DNA from: Dehalococcoidia bacterium | GTDB lineage: Bacteria; Chloroflexota; Dehalococcoidia; DSTF01; WHTK01 | DNA: 49,679 nucleotides | Reading direction: 5' to 3' | NCBI GenBank assembly: GCA_009377745.1 | Contig: WHTK01000026.1 | Coordinates: 1 to 49,679, forward strand | In this document: positions 1 to 7,750 of the stretch, one piece after another | Layout of the letters: each line of letters opens with the position of its first letter | Position numbering within the stretch: the stretch's first letter is position 1 | The notes under the pieces: model-generated | Database searches by the model: none | Told to the model about the DNA's origin: nothing | The model's input: the letters and a program-made list of their open reading frames with translations, nothing else | Position numbers and translations under genes: made by a program

Positions 1-224
1 GACTCCGAGAAGTGGCGCTTGATCGAGGCGAAGCCTGCCACCTCCTCGGAGCCGCCGCGGCGCGCGAGGAAGGTCGGGAGTCCGTCGATCTCGCGCTCGT
101 AGTCGAGGAGCGCGTCCTCGATGCCGAACCAGTGCGGCAGCGCGCGGAGCACCGGCATGCAGACCGCGCTCTGGCCGAGGAGCGGTTCATCGCCGGCGGC
201 AAGTAGACCGGCAAGAAGGCGCAT
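1..224 (-). CDS. GNAT-family N-acetyltransferase (3' end outside window)
   Basis: Reading the minus strand from the ATG at 222-224 gives an open frame of 74 codons that runs off the left edge. The product begins MRLLAGLLAAGDEP and continues with LPHWFGIEDALLDYE, then LPTFLARRG and VAGFASIKRHF. This N-terminal layout (substrate-side helix, then the first beta strands containing a 'VGF' type turn) is typical of small GNAT acetyltransferases, which transfer acetyl from acetyl-CoA to an amine. The acetyl-CoA binding loop would lie beyond the window, so substrate and completeness cannot be judged. The plus-strand frame over the same bases is its antisense. It is divergent from the acyltransferase at 282, with 57 bp between them. 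No clear Shine-Dalgarno is visible before this ATG. Confidence 0.72.
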   Translation of the reverse strand, partial: MRLLAGLLAAGDEPLLGQSAVCMPVLRALPHWFGIEDALLDYEREIDGLPTFLARRGGSEEVAGFASIKRHFSE

Positions 225-281
225 CCGTCAACCTATACTTAATAGCGTGACGACTCGCGGGGGCCGAAGCTCCTGGCTGCC

Positions 282-2096
282 ATGTTCATGAACCTGCGCT
301 GGGCGATCATGTACTGGCTGTCGCGGGTCAGCATCCGCTTGGGCCGCTATCTGCCGTCCGGGCTTTGCTACGCCGTCTCCGGGCCGATAGCCGACCTCGT
401 TTTCCTACTGCCCTCGCGCCATCGCCGCGTTCTGGTCGAGAACCTGACGCGCGTCGTTGGCCCGGACGAGGCCACGCCGACGGCGCGCCGGGTTTTCCGT
501 AGCTTTGCGCGCTACGTCATCGACCTCTATCAGACGCCGGGACGCGGCCACGAAGCCCTCAAGCGACGCCTCCAGTTCGACGACTGGCGGCGGCTGGACG
601 AGGCGCTGGACGCGCCCAACGGGACGCTGTTTGTGACGCTGCACCTGGGCCAGATCGACCTTGGCGCGGGCGCTATCGCCGCCCACGGCCATCAGGTCAA
701 CGTCATCGCCGAGCCGCTGAGCTACAAGCCGATGAACAACCTGATCCAGGGCCTGCGGCGTCAGCTCGGCATGAAGGTAATCCCGGCCAAGAAGGCCAGG
801 CTCGACGTCTTCCGCTGCCTTAACCGCGGCGAGGTGCTGGTCATGCTTTTCGATGCAGTCGAGCCGGGCCAGGGGACGCTGGTCGACTTCTGCGGCGCGC
901 CGGCGGAGGTCGCGACGGCGCCGGCTCGCATCGCGTTACGCACCGGCGCCCGCATCCTGCCGGCAGTCATCGGCCACGACGGTCATCGCCTCGTGCCGCT
1001 GGTCGACTTCGACCTGCGCTTTGAGTCCACCGGCGACGAAGAAGCCGACGTGCAGTCGCTGACCCAGGCCCTGGCGCGCAGTTTCGAGCCCTTCCTGCGC
1101 CGCTTCCCCGATCAGTGGTTCGCCTTCCGGCCGGTCTGGCAGGCAAGGGTGGCCGCCGGCCAGCCTAAGCCAGGCACCGAACGCTGGATGCAGATCTCAT
1201 TGCAGGCCGCGGCCCGGCTGGGCGTAATGCTGCCTCGCCCGGTCGCCTACGGCCTCGCCCGCCTGGCCGGCGACGTCGCCTATCGCGTCCGCGCTTCTAC
1301 CCGCAGCGACGTCGAAGACAACATGCGCCACGTCCTGGGGCCGGATGCCTCGGACGAGGCCGTGAGCCGTGTTGCCCGCGACGCCTTCCGCAACGTTGCT
1401 CGTTATTATGTCGACTTGATCCGCGTACCCCAGACGCCGCCGCAGGAGCTGCTCAAGCAGGTGCGTCTCCACGGCTTCGACAAGCTCAGATCGCGCCTCG
1501 ACACCGGTCAGAGCGTGGTGGTCGCGACCGCGCATCTCGGCAATCCGGAGATGGCCGTGCAGGTCGCCGCGATCCTCGGCGTCAATACGCTTGTCCTGGC
1601 CGAGCCGCTGCAGCCGCCCTCGTTTGCGAAGCTGATGCAGCGGCTGCGCACCGCCTTCGGCACCCGCTACGAGGACGTGGGCTACCGCGGCGTCTCAGAG
1701 GCGATCCGCTTCCTGCGCGCCGGCGGCGGCTGCCTGGCCATCACCTGCGACCGCGACATCCAGGGCAACGGCGCGCCCCTACCCTTTTTTGGGACGCCTA
1801 CGCCAATGCCTCTCGGCGCGGTCGATTTCGCCGCCCGCACCGGCGCCGTCCTCATGCCCGGATACTGCCGACGCGAAGGCTCCGGCTTCGACCTTTACTT
1901 CGAGGACCCTCTCGATCTGGTAGATACCGGCCGGCCCAGGGACGACGCCCTGGTTAACGCCCGCGCCCTTCTTGGCCACGCCGAGACCTGGCTGCGCGCC
2001 GACCCCGGCCAGTGGATGGTCCTCGATCGCATCTGGAAGCCGGTCAAAGAGCAACCCGCCGCCGCGGTCGAACCTCCGATCACAACCGAAACGTAG
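282..2096 (+). CDS. Tandem two-domain lysophospholipid acyltransferase (LpxL/PatA-like)
   Basis: A 604-residue protein with two successive copies of the LpxL/HtrB/PatA acyltransferase fold. Copy 1 (about residues 5-290) has the catalytic HX4D motif as HLGQID (H121, D126); copy 2 (about 305-590) has HX4E as HLGNPE (H418, E423). Each copy has the downstream acceptor-site strand (MLFDAVEPGQG; CDRDIQGNG) followed by an ARTGA-type segment. The family acylates lysophospholipids, lipid A precursors, or, for actinobacterial PatA, the mannose of PIM. Single-domain proteins of about 300 residues are the rule, so this is a fusion of two full units, both apparently active. The downstream PimA-like and PIP-synthase-like genes favour a glycolipid acyltransferase role. 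Start: ATG 282; an ATG at 288 is an alternative. Confidence 0.85.
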   Translation: MFMNLRWAIMYWLSRVSIRLGRYLPSGLCYAVSGPIADLVFLLPSRHRRVLVENLTRVVGPDEATPTARRVFRSFARYVIDLYQTPGRGHEALKRRLQFDDWRRLDEALDAPNGTLFVTLHLGQIDLGAGAIAAHGHQVNVIAEPLSYKPMNNLIQGLRRQLGMKVIPAKKARLDVFRCLNRGEVLVMLFDAVEPGQGTLVDFCGAPAEVATAPARIALRTGARILPAVIGHDGHRLVPLVDFDLRFESTGDEEADVQSLTQALARSFEPFLRRFPDQWFAFRPVWQARVAAGQPKPGTERWMQISLQAAARLGVMLPRPVAYGLARLAGDVAYRVRASTRSDVEDNMRHVLGPDASDEAVSRVARDAFRNVARYYVDLIRVPQTPPQELLKQVRLHGFDKLRSRLDTGQSVVVATAHLGNPEMAVQVAAILGVNTLVLAEPLQPPSFAKLMQRLRTAFGTRYEDVGYRGVSEAIRFLRAGGGCLAITCDRDIQGNGAPLPFFGTPTPMPLGAVDFAARTGAVLMPGYCRREGSGFDLYFEDPLDLVDTGRPRDDALVNARALLGHAETWLRADPGQWMVLDRIWKPVKEQPAAAVEPPITTET

Positions 2097-2154
2097 CCTT
2101 TTCCGATTGCGAGATATGTCCGCTGCCAGCGACGACCACTGTGGTGGACAGTGC

Positions 2155-2553
2155 TCAGTTCCTCCCCGGCGCATCGGTGCGAGGCCTCTGGCGCGCGCCC
2201 GAATCTGAGCACGCCTCTAGCGAGGTGTAGGTGCTCATGCGCGAGACCCGCGCCATGGCTCGCGACTCGTAGGCTTCGTCCGGGAACGATAGGCAGCCGG
2301 CGTACTCCGGCGCGTGCACCTGACAGGCCCGCACGGCGTGGATGCTCCGTGTCTCGCCCGGGTTGAGGACTACCGGATTGGTGGAGCCCAGCGAATACTC
2401 GCAGTTCTGTAGCGTCACGGAGCGCCTGGTATCGTTCAGCACGCGCACGGCGTCCGGGCGCAGCGCCGAGTCGCAGGCCCAGAAGAGAGCGATGACCAGC
2501 ACCGCCTCTGACAGGAACAAGGCCGCGTGACCGAGCTTCTCCAGCGTCTCCAT
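2155..2553 (-). CDS. Small membrane-anchored hypothetical protein
   Basis: About 132 residues. After METLEKLGHA comes one hydrophobic segment (ALFLSEAVLVIALFWAC) that could be a signal or anchor. Then follows a short beta-rich domain: VRVLNDTRRSVTLQNC, LNPGETRSIHAV and GCLSFPD. Similar small proteins with a 'V-N-D-T ... LxxC ... LxPGE ... GCL' pattern occur in other bacteria to my recollection; no function is known to me. The start is ATG 2553 (preceded by GAGGTGG) or the GTG at 2559 two codons earlier. It is divergent from the PHP gene at 2596 and tail-to-tail with the acyltransferase, so it is separate from the plus-strand lipid genes. The C-terminal about 25 residues are low complexity. 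Confidence 0.6.
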   Translation of the reverse strand: METLEKLGHAALFLSEAVLVIALFWACDSALRPDAVRVLNDTRRSVTLQNCEYSLGSTNPVVLNPGETRSIHAVRACQVHAPEYAGCLSFPDEAYESRAMARVSRMSTYTSLEACSDSGARQRPRTDAPGRN

Positions 2554-2595
2554 CGCCACCTCAAAGCCGGGGCTCTACCGTGCCTAGGATATACA

Positions 2596-3369
2596 ATGTC
2601 GGCAGCGCCGATGGGAAAAGCCGACCTCCACATCCATACCCGCGCCGGCGACGGCGTCGATTCCGTCCAGGCCATCCTCGACCACGTCGAGCATGGGACT
2701 GACCTGGACGTGATCGCGATCACGGAACATGACAACCTCGACGTCGCTTTCGAGACGCGTGAGGCCTGGGCGCGCGGCCGCTACCGCTTCGACCTGGTGA
2801 CCGGCTGCGAGATCACCACTCTCGAAGGCCATCTCGTCGCGCTTTATCTGGAAGAGCCCGTGCCGAGTCTGATGCGCATCGAAGATACCGTCGACGCCGT
2901 GCATCGTCAGGGCGGTGTGTGCTTCGTGCCCCACCCGATGAGCTGGCTGACGCGTAGCCTTGGTCCCAAAGCGCTGGGCCGGATAACCTCCCGGCGGCAG
3001 GACGGCCTCTGGTTCGACGGCATTGAGCTGGCCAACCCGGCGCCGACGGCTTCCTTCTACATGAGCAAGGCCCGCCGCCTCAACGACGAGCTTTACGGCC
3101 TGCCGGTCGTGGGCGCATCCGACGCCCACTTCGTCCAGGCCATCGGCAGCGGCTACACTGCTTTCGAAGGCTCCAGCGCCCTCGACCTGCGACACGCTTT
3201 CGCGAGCGGCGCCGTCAGCGGTTACCAGACCCGCTTTCCCAGCCTGCGAGAGATCGGCTTCGGCCGCGCTCTCGCCGTACCGATCGCCGGCCTCGGAGCC
3301 ACACCCCGCCGCCTCGGCTGGAAACGCACCACCTGGAGCTTCGTCAGCAGGTACCTGCCATGCGAGTAA
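2596..3369 (+). CDS. PHP-domain metal-dependent phosphoesterase
   Basis: About 257 residues with the full set of PHP motifs: ADLHIHTRAGDG at the N terminus, ITEHDN, GCEITT, a PHP-type histidine in VPHPMSW and GASDAH near residue 175. PHP proteins bind two or three metal ions and hydrolyse phosphoesters; the substrate here is unknown. The ATG at 2596 (MSAAPMGKADL) is chosen over an in-frame start at 2527, because family members begin a few residues before the first HxH; ATG 2611 is also possible. The TAA stop (3367-3369) lies inside the first unit of the heptad repeat that follows. It sits between the acyltransferase and the PimA-like gene, so it may be co-transcribed, but its role in the lipid pathway is only an inference. 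Confidence 0.8.
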   Translation: MSAAPMGKADLHIHTRAGDGVDSVQAILDHVEHGTDLDVIAITEHDNLDVAFETREAWARGRYRFDLVTGCEITTLEGHLVALYLEEPVPSLMRIEDTVDAVHRQGGVCFVPHPMSWLTRSLGPKALGRITSRRQDGLWFDGIELANPAPTASFYMSKARRLNDELYGLPVVGASDAHFVQAIGSGYTAFEGSSALDLRHAFASGAVSGYQTRFPSLREIGFGRALAVPIAGLGATPRRLGWKRTTWSFVSRYLPCE

Positions 3370-3440
3370 CAAGTAACAAGCAACAAGTAACAAGAGGGAC
3401 CCGTGCGCTCACTTGTTACCTGTTACCTGCTGCTTGTTAC
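3366..3440. repeat. Heptad-built hairpin repeat, copy A
   Basis: The left arm 3366-3394 is four 7-bp units (GTAACAA, GTAACAA, GCAACAA, GTAACAA) plus G. A 17-nt loop follows (3395-3411). The right arm 3412-3440 is the complementary series (TTGTTAC, CTGTTAC, CTGCTGC, TTGTTAC). The arms can pair over about 29 nt with a few mismatches. It lies between two same-strand genes, provides the stop codon of the upstream one, and ends 26 bp before the next ATG. The right arm is followed by CCAGGG, as in copy B. Confidence 0.9.
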
Positions 3441-3466
3441 CCAGGGAAGGGCGGAGCGGGGAGCCC

Positions 3467-4630
3467 ATGAAGATCGGCCTGGTCTCTCCCTACGACCTCG
3501 CCGTGCCGGGCGGTGTCAACTCCCACATCCACCACCTGGCCGAGAACTTCACCGCCCTGGGCCACGAGGTGCGTCTGATCGCGCCTTCATCCGACATCAG
3601 CAAGCTCGGCCCCAACTCGATCGCCATCGGGCGGCCGCGCTCGATCCCTGCCGGGGGATCGATTGCGCGCATGGCGATCTCGCCGCGTCTGGCCCAGCCG
3701 GTGCGCCGTATCCTGGCCGAAGAGGCCTTCGACGTGGTCCACGTCCACGAGCCCTTGGTCTCCTTTCTGCCGATCCAGTTCCTGCGCTTCTCCAATGCCG
3801 TCAACGTCGGCACTTTCCACGCTGCCCGGGAGAGCGGCGCCCGCCTCTACATCTACACGCGAAGGCTGCTCTCGCATAGCTTCCGCCGCCTGGATGGAAA
3901 GATCGCCGTCTCGCGCGCCGCCGCCGGTCTGATCGCGCCGCACTTTCCCGGCTACTACAACATCATCCCCAACGGCGTCGACGTGGAGCGCTTTTCAGCG
4001 CCCGCCGAGCCGCTAACGCGCCTCAATGATGGCAAGGTCAATATCCTTTTTGTCGGCCGGCTGGAGAAGCGCAAGGGGCTGAGCTATCTGCTGCGCGCCT
4101 TCGCCCAGGTCAAGGCAGCCCGCCCCGATACGCGCCTGCTGATCGTCGGCGGCTATGATGCTCGCCAGAAGCGCGGCTACGAGCGCTGGGTCAAGGAGAG
4201 CGGCCTGCCGGACGTCGAGTTCGTCGGTGTCGTCTCGAATGAGGAGCTGCCGCGCTACCACCACTCAGCCCAGATCTTCTGCGCCCCCAACACCGGCAAC
4301 GAGAGCCAGGGCATCATCCTCCTCGAAGCCATGGCTGCCGGCTGTCCAGTCGTCGCCAGCAACATCGATGGCTTTGCCGACGTCCTCACTCACGGCGTCG
4401 AAGGCCTCCTCGTGCGGCCCAAGGACGCTGACGCCCTTGCGGGGGCATTGCTGGACCTGGTCGACAATCCATCCCTGCGCTCGGCGATGGGAGCGCGAGG
4501 CTCAGAGCGCGCTCAGTATTTCAGCTGGGAGCAGGTCTCCCAGCGCGTCCTCTCCTACTACGAGCGTCTGATGTACGAGAAGCTTGACATCCCCTCGCAC
4601 CGCGAAACCAAGCTCGTGGAGGCCTCGTGA
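3467..4630 (+). CDS. PimA-like GT4 glycosyltransferase
   Basis: A 387-residue GT-B glycosyltransferase. The N-terminal domain starts MKIGLVSPYDLAVPGGVNSH, with the GGV loop and following LAENF/GHEV strand-helix-strand of the GT4 family, and contains VVHVHEPL near residue 90. The C-terminal domain has VGRLEKRKG (donor-phosphate site) and the E-x7-E signature in NESQGIILLE, followed by AMAAGCPVVAS. The SPYDLAVPGGV opening and HVHEP motif closely resemble mycobacterial PimA, which transfers mannose from GDP-mannose to phosphatidylinositol at the cytoplasmic face. The next gene encodes a plausible PI-phosphate synthase, supporting that reading; the sugar itself is inferred. ATG 3467 fits the family start. 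A longer in-frame extension upstream would translate the heptad repeat and is rejected. Confidence 0.87.
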   Translation: MKIGLVSPYDLAVPGGVNSHIHHLAENFTALGHEVRLIAPSSDISKLGPNSIAIGRPRSIPAGGSIARMAISPRLAQPVRRILAEEAFDVVHVHEPLVSFLPIQFLRFSNAVNVGTFHAARESGARLYIYTRRLLSHSFRRLDGKIAVSRAAAGLIAPHFPGYYNIIPNGVDVERFSAPAEPLTRLNDGKVNILFVGRLEKRKGLSYLLRAFAQVKAARPDTRLLIVGGYDARQKRGYERWVKESGLPDVEFVGVVSNEELPRYHHSAQIFCAPNTGNESQGIILLEAMAAGCPVVASNIDGFADVLTHGVEGLLVRPKDADALAGALLDLVDNPSLRSAMGARGSERAQYFSWEQVSQRVLSYYERLMYEKLDIPSHRETKLVEAS

Positions 4631-4638
4631 GAAGGGAA

Positions 4639-4713
4639 GTAACAAGTTACAAGCAACAAGTAACAAGCCGCCCGGAGCTGATTCCTTGTTACCCGTTACC
4701 TGTTACTTGTTAC
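4639..4713. repeat. Heptad-built hairpin repeat, copy B
   Basis: Left arm 4639-4667 (GTAACAA, GTTACAA, GCAACAA, GTAACAA, G), a 17-nt loop 4668-4684, and right arm 4685-4713 (TTGTTAC, CCGTTAC, CTGTTAC, TTGTTAC). Arm length, loop length and the CCAGGG sequence after the right arm all match copy A, while the loop sequence differs. It fills most of the gap between the PimA-like and CDP-alcohol phosphatidyltransferase genes. Confidence 0.9.
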
Positions 4714-4743
4714 CCAGGGTGGGGCCCGGGGAGGATGGGCTAG

Positions 4744-5331
4744 ATGTTCACAATGCCGCGCGCCCTGCCGGCACAGGTCACCACGCCGGTCGTCGCTGTC
4801 ATGGCGCGTCTCGGTGTCACGCCGAACATGCTCACCGTGGCGCAGCTGATCGGCGGCCTGATCGCCGCCTACGTCATCGGCAGCGGCGAGCTTGTCTGGG
4901 GTGGCGTGGCGCTGATCCTGGCCTCCAGCCTGGACGCTTTCGACGGCACGTTGGCGCGCACCACGGGCCGCGCAACGCCCTTCGGCGGCGTCTTTGACTC
5001 CACCATCGACCGGATGTTTGAGGGCGCGGTACTCGGAGGTATCCTCTATTACTATCTGGAGCAGGACGCCACGCTCGAAAGCATGCTGGTCTTCGTGGCG
5101 ATGGTCGGCTCCCTCTGCGTCAGCTACGTCCGAGCCCGCGCCGAGGTCGAAGGCGTCGCCCTCTACGACGGCCTGTTCACCCGAGTCGTACGATTGCTGT
5201 TTCTCACCTTCGGACTGGTGATCGGCGGCCTCAACATCGTCCTCTGGATCCTCGCCGTGATGACGCTGGTGACAGCCTTCCACCGTCTTCTGGTCACTTA
5301 TCAGCGCCTCAAGGCTGAGGGCAAAGCCTGA
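4744..5331 (+). CDS. CDP-alcohol phosphatidyltransferase, likely phosphatidylinositol-phosphate synthase type
   Basis: A 195-residue integral membrane enzyme. The family signature D-x2-D-G-x2-A-R-x8-G-x3-D-x3-D is complete: D64, D67-G68, A71-R72, G81, D85, D89. These aspartates bind two metals and activate displacement of CMP from CDP-diacylglycerol. Several hydrophobic segments follow, and SYVRARAE near residue 125 is the second conserved block of the PgsA/PIP-synthase branch. Family members make phosphatidylglycerol-phosphate, cardiolipin or PI-phosphate. The PimA-like gene directly upstream and an acyltransferase nearby reproduce the actinobacterial pgsA1-patA-pimA grouping, so PI-phosphate is the favoured product (inference). 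Start ATG 4744, with GGGGAGG about 9 bp upstream; ATG 4753 is possible. The stop is 1 bp from the next start. Confidence 0.85.
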   Translation: MFTMPRALPAQVTTPVVAVMARLGVTPNMLTVAQLIGGLIAAYVIGSGELVWGGVALILASSLDAFDGTLARTTGRATPFGGVFDSTIDRMFEGAVLGGILYYYLEQDATLESMLVFVAMVGSLCVSYVRARAEVEGVALYDGLFTRVVRLLFLTFGLVIGGLNIVLWILAVMTLVTAFHRLLVTYQRLKAEGKA

Positions 5332-5332
5332 C

Positions 5333-6124
5333 GTGCTCTCCGCTTCCGACCAGAATCTGCTGCGTCAGCGCTTGGAGCGCGACCTCGCCAGCCGCCTCCG
5401 CGTCGATGTCTTCACTCAGAAGCCATCGCCGATCATCATCCCCGGCCGCCAGGAGTGCGCCTACTGCGAAGAGGTCGAGACCTTGATGAAAGAGGTCGCA
5501 AGCCTCAGCCCGCGCATCGCCCTCAGCCTCCACGACATCGAAGCTGAGCGCGCCCTCGCTGCCGGCCTCGGCGTCGACAAGGCGCCTGCCACCGTACTGC
5601 GCGGCGCCGCCAACCGGCCGCTGCGCTTCTTCGGCTTGCCCTCCGGCCCCCAGTTCCCCAACCTGGTCGAAATCATGGTCGATGCGGCCCGCGGTAAGGT
5701 CGCTCTTCTGCCTGACACTGTGACCCAGCTACGCAAGCTCAAGACCGACGTGAGGCTGCAAGTCTTCGTCACCACGACCTGCCCGCACAGCCCGTTGATG
5801 GTGCGCACCGCCGCGAGGTTTGCCCTGCAGAGTGTCCGCATCAAGCTCGATATCATAGAGATCGAGGAGTACCCGGTCCTGTTCCAGCAGTACGGCATCC
5901 CGGCCGTCCCGGCGACATTGATTGGCGAGAAGTGGCTCCTGCCCGGCGTCATGGACGAACAGACTCTGGCCCAGCAAGTGTTGCGCTTCGCAGAGGGCAG
6001 GCCGCTCGACAAGGACCTGCAGCCCGGCGCCTTCACTCCCCTCGACCCGAATATGTTTCGGCCCAAAGGCTCCCAGCCTTCGCAACCTGCCACCTCCACC
6101 GGCGGCATCATCCTGCCCCGCTGA
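5333..6124 (+). CDS. Two-domain thioredoxin-fold protein (protein disulfide oxidoreductase-like)
   Basis: 263 residues, GTG start one base after the previous stop, so probably translationally coupled. Two glutaredoxin-like units are visible. Unit 1 has the redox motif CAYC (C42, C45). Unit 2 has TTTCPHS (C150 and a serine at 153), so its second cysteine is missing, followed by a cis-proline loop (GIPAVPAT). Archaeal/bacterial PDOs of this size exchange disulfides, normally using CxxC in the C-terminal unit, so this layout (intact N-terminal site, monothiol C-terminal site) is the reverse of what I expect. The last about 35 residues are proline/serine-rich. The physiological partner is unknown; placement in a lipid-glycosylation operon may be incidental. 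Confidence 0.8.
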   Translation: MLSASDQNLLRQRLERDLASRLRVDVFTQKPSPIIIPGRQECAYCEEVETLMKEVASLSPRIALSLHDIEAERALAAGLGVDKAPATVLRGAANRPLRFFGLPSGPQFPNLVEIMVDAARGKVALLPDTVTQLRKLKTDVRLQVFVTTTCPHSPLMVRTAARFALQSVRIKLDIIEIEEYPVLFQQYGIPAVPATLIGEKWLLPGVMDEQTLAQQVLRFAEGRPLDKDLQPGAFTPLDPNMFRPKGSQPSQPATSTGGIILPR

Positions 6125-6126
6125 TC

Positions 6127-7668
6127 ATGGCAGATACGACTCCGGCCCCCGGCCTCGCCAATCCGGCAGCATCCGGTTCGCTGAGAGCCTCTGCCGCCGC
6201 CGCTGCTACCCGGCTCTTCGAGACCGACTTCACCCGGCGGGCGGCCTTCGCGGCGCTGGCGTCCTGCTTCCTTGTCCTGCGGGCGCCCTTCTTGCCTTAC
6301 GGCCACGGCACCGACCCAGACGCCTGGCGGGTCGCCATGACCGCCTATCACCTGCTGGAGACGGGCGACTACTTCCCATCACGCCTGCCCGGCAACCCCC
6401 TGCACGAGCTCGTGACGGTGCTGCTGATCCCCGGCGGTTGGATCGCCACGGGCATCGCGACAGCGCTGGTTTCGCTGGCGGGCGTCTACCTCTTTGCACG
6501 CATCGTCCGCCACCTGGAGCTACCGCAGCCGGGTTTGCTCGTCATCGGCTTCGCCTTCACACCGCTGCTGTTCATCAACAGCATCGCCACGATGGACTAC
6601 ATGTGGACCCTGACCTGCATCCTCGCCGCTTACGGCGCCACTCTGCGCCGCTCGTCCCTACTGGCCGGACTCTGCATCGGCCTCGCCATCGGCTTCCGGC
6701 TGCAGAGCTTCATCCTCTGGCCGGCCTTCGCCTACCTGCTCTGGCGGCAAGATCAGCGCCGCGACATCGCCCCCTTTACGCTCGCGATGGCAGGCGTCGC
6801 GGCGCTGGCTTATGCGCCAGTCCTGGCCGTCTACGGAGGAGACTTCTATAACTTCTACGACGCCCACGTGGGCTATCTGGATGTGATCCGGCTGCTTGGA
6901 AAGGAAGCTCTCGGCGTCCTCGGTGGCCTTGGCGTGCTGACAGGGGCGGCTTTGTCGCTGCGTCGCCTGCGCCATCTACCGGCGGACGCCCTGCGCGACC
7001 CTCAGGTCGCTGTCTGGCTGGGTATCATCGTCATTTACTTGGGCACTTTCTCGCGCCTGCCGCACGAGATCGCTTACCTGATCCCGATCTTCCCCTTCGG
7101 CATCTTCCTCATGGCGCGCTACTTCACGCGTGTCGCCCTGATCGGCTCCATCGCAGCCATCCTCTTCGCCGGCCTGGCCGACATCACCACGCCCGGCGAT
7201 AGCCTCAACCTGACTTCACTCCGGTCAGCCAGCGTCGGACGCGGCCTCGTCCTCTCCAACGCCGAGACAATGGAGATCCAGCGCCAATTCGTCGAGGACA
7301 TCATGGGCAACGATGTGCCGGACCATTCCGTCGTCATGACCGGCTTCATCTTCCCCCAGCTTGCCGTCCGCGAACGCGACCGGCTCGAGGCGCGCATTGT
7401 CCAGCGTGACTACGAGGCCATTAGCATGCTCTCCGACCGCGGCGAGGCGGTCGATACCGAACGAGACATCCATTATGTCTGGCTCCTGACCTATGAGAGC
7501 TTCAACGCCCTACGTAGCCAGGGCTATGCCTTCTATCAGGTGCCGGACGCCGCCGGCTCCACCGGCCATCTTTACGACTACCGCCCCGGCCTTCTGGGCG
7601 CCAGCTTCCTCAACCTCGACCGCACCGCTCCCTCCGCCGGAAAAGGCACCGCCAACACCGACCGCTAG
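6127..7668 (+). CDS. Polytopic membrane protein, GT-C glycosyltransferase-like
   Basis: 513 residues starting at ATG 6127, 2 bp after the preceding stop. About ten hydrophobic segments begin near residue 40. The first extracytoplasmic loop contains PYGHGTDPDAWR: an acidic residue pair after TM1, the usual place for the catalytic Asp of PMT/ArnT-type GT-C enzymes that use polyprenyl-phosphate sugars. A C-terminal soluble part of about 130 residues follows the last membrane helix. The substrate cannot be told. Location at the end of the PimA/PIP-synthase series suggests a role in extending the same lipid-linked glycan on the outer face (inference). The gene ends before a heptad repeat fragment and converges with the metallopeptidase gene. 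Confidence 0.7.
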   Translation: MADTTPAPGLANPAASGSLRASAAAAATRLFETDFTRRAAFAALASCFLVLRAPFLPYGHGTDPDAWRVAMTAYHLLETGDYFPSRLPGNPLHELVTVLLIPGGWIATGIATALVSLAGVYLFARIVRHLELPQPGLLVIGFAFTPLLFINSIATMDYMWTLTCILAAYGATLRRSSLLAGLCIGLAIGFRLQSFILWPAFAYLLWRQDQRRDIAPFTLAMAGVAALAYAPVLAVYGGDFYNFYDAHVGYLDVIRLLGKEALGVLGGLGVLTGAALSLRRLRHLPADALRDPQVAVWLGIIVIYLGTFSRLPHEIAYLIPIFPFGIFLMARYFTRVALIGSIAAILFAGLADITTPGDSLNLTSLRSASVGRGLVLSNAETMEIQRQFVEDIMGNDVPDHSVVMTGFIFPQLAVRERDRLEARIVQRDYEAISMLSDRGEAVDTERDIHYVWLLTYESFNALRSQGYAFYQVPDAAGSTGHLYDYRPGLLGASFLNLDRTAPSAGKGTANTDR

Positions 7669-7722
7669 GGCAACGGCCAGCCCATAAACGATACCCAGGG
7701 CTGAACTCTGTCATCACAGCTG

Positions 7723-7750
7723 TTGTTGCTTGTTGCTTGTTACTCGTCAC
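7723..7750. repeat. Heptad repeat, single-arm copy C
   Basis: A degenerate run in 7-bp register (TTGTTGC, TTGTTAC, TCGTCAC) preceded by GTTGTTGC. Only the right-arm orientation is present, with no complementary left arm upstream. It abuts the stop codon of the minus-strand metallopeptidase gene, in a gap between convergent genes. Confidence 0.65.

Noticed and set aside
12..206. Plus-strand open frame at the left edge
   Set aside because: It is antisense to a minus-strand frame (1-224) that reads as a GNAT N terminus and explains the bases better.
3403..3466. Longer starts of the PimA-like, Ku and SRAP proteins reading VTCYLL-type peptides
   Set aside because: These peptides are translations of the heptad repeats and are absent from the protein families; starts inside the repeat were moved to the family start.
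3366..4713. Heptad arrays as a CRISPR
   Set aside because: Units are 7 bp with no spacers and form inverted arms; there are no cas genes in the window.
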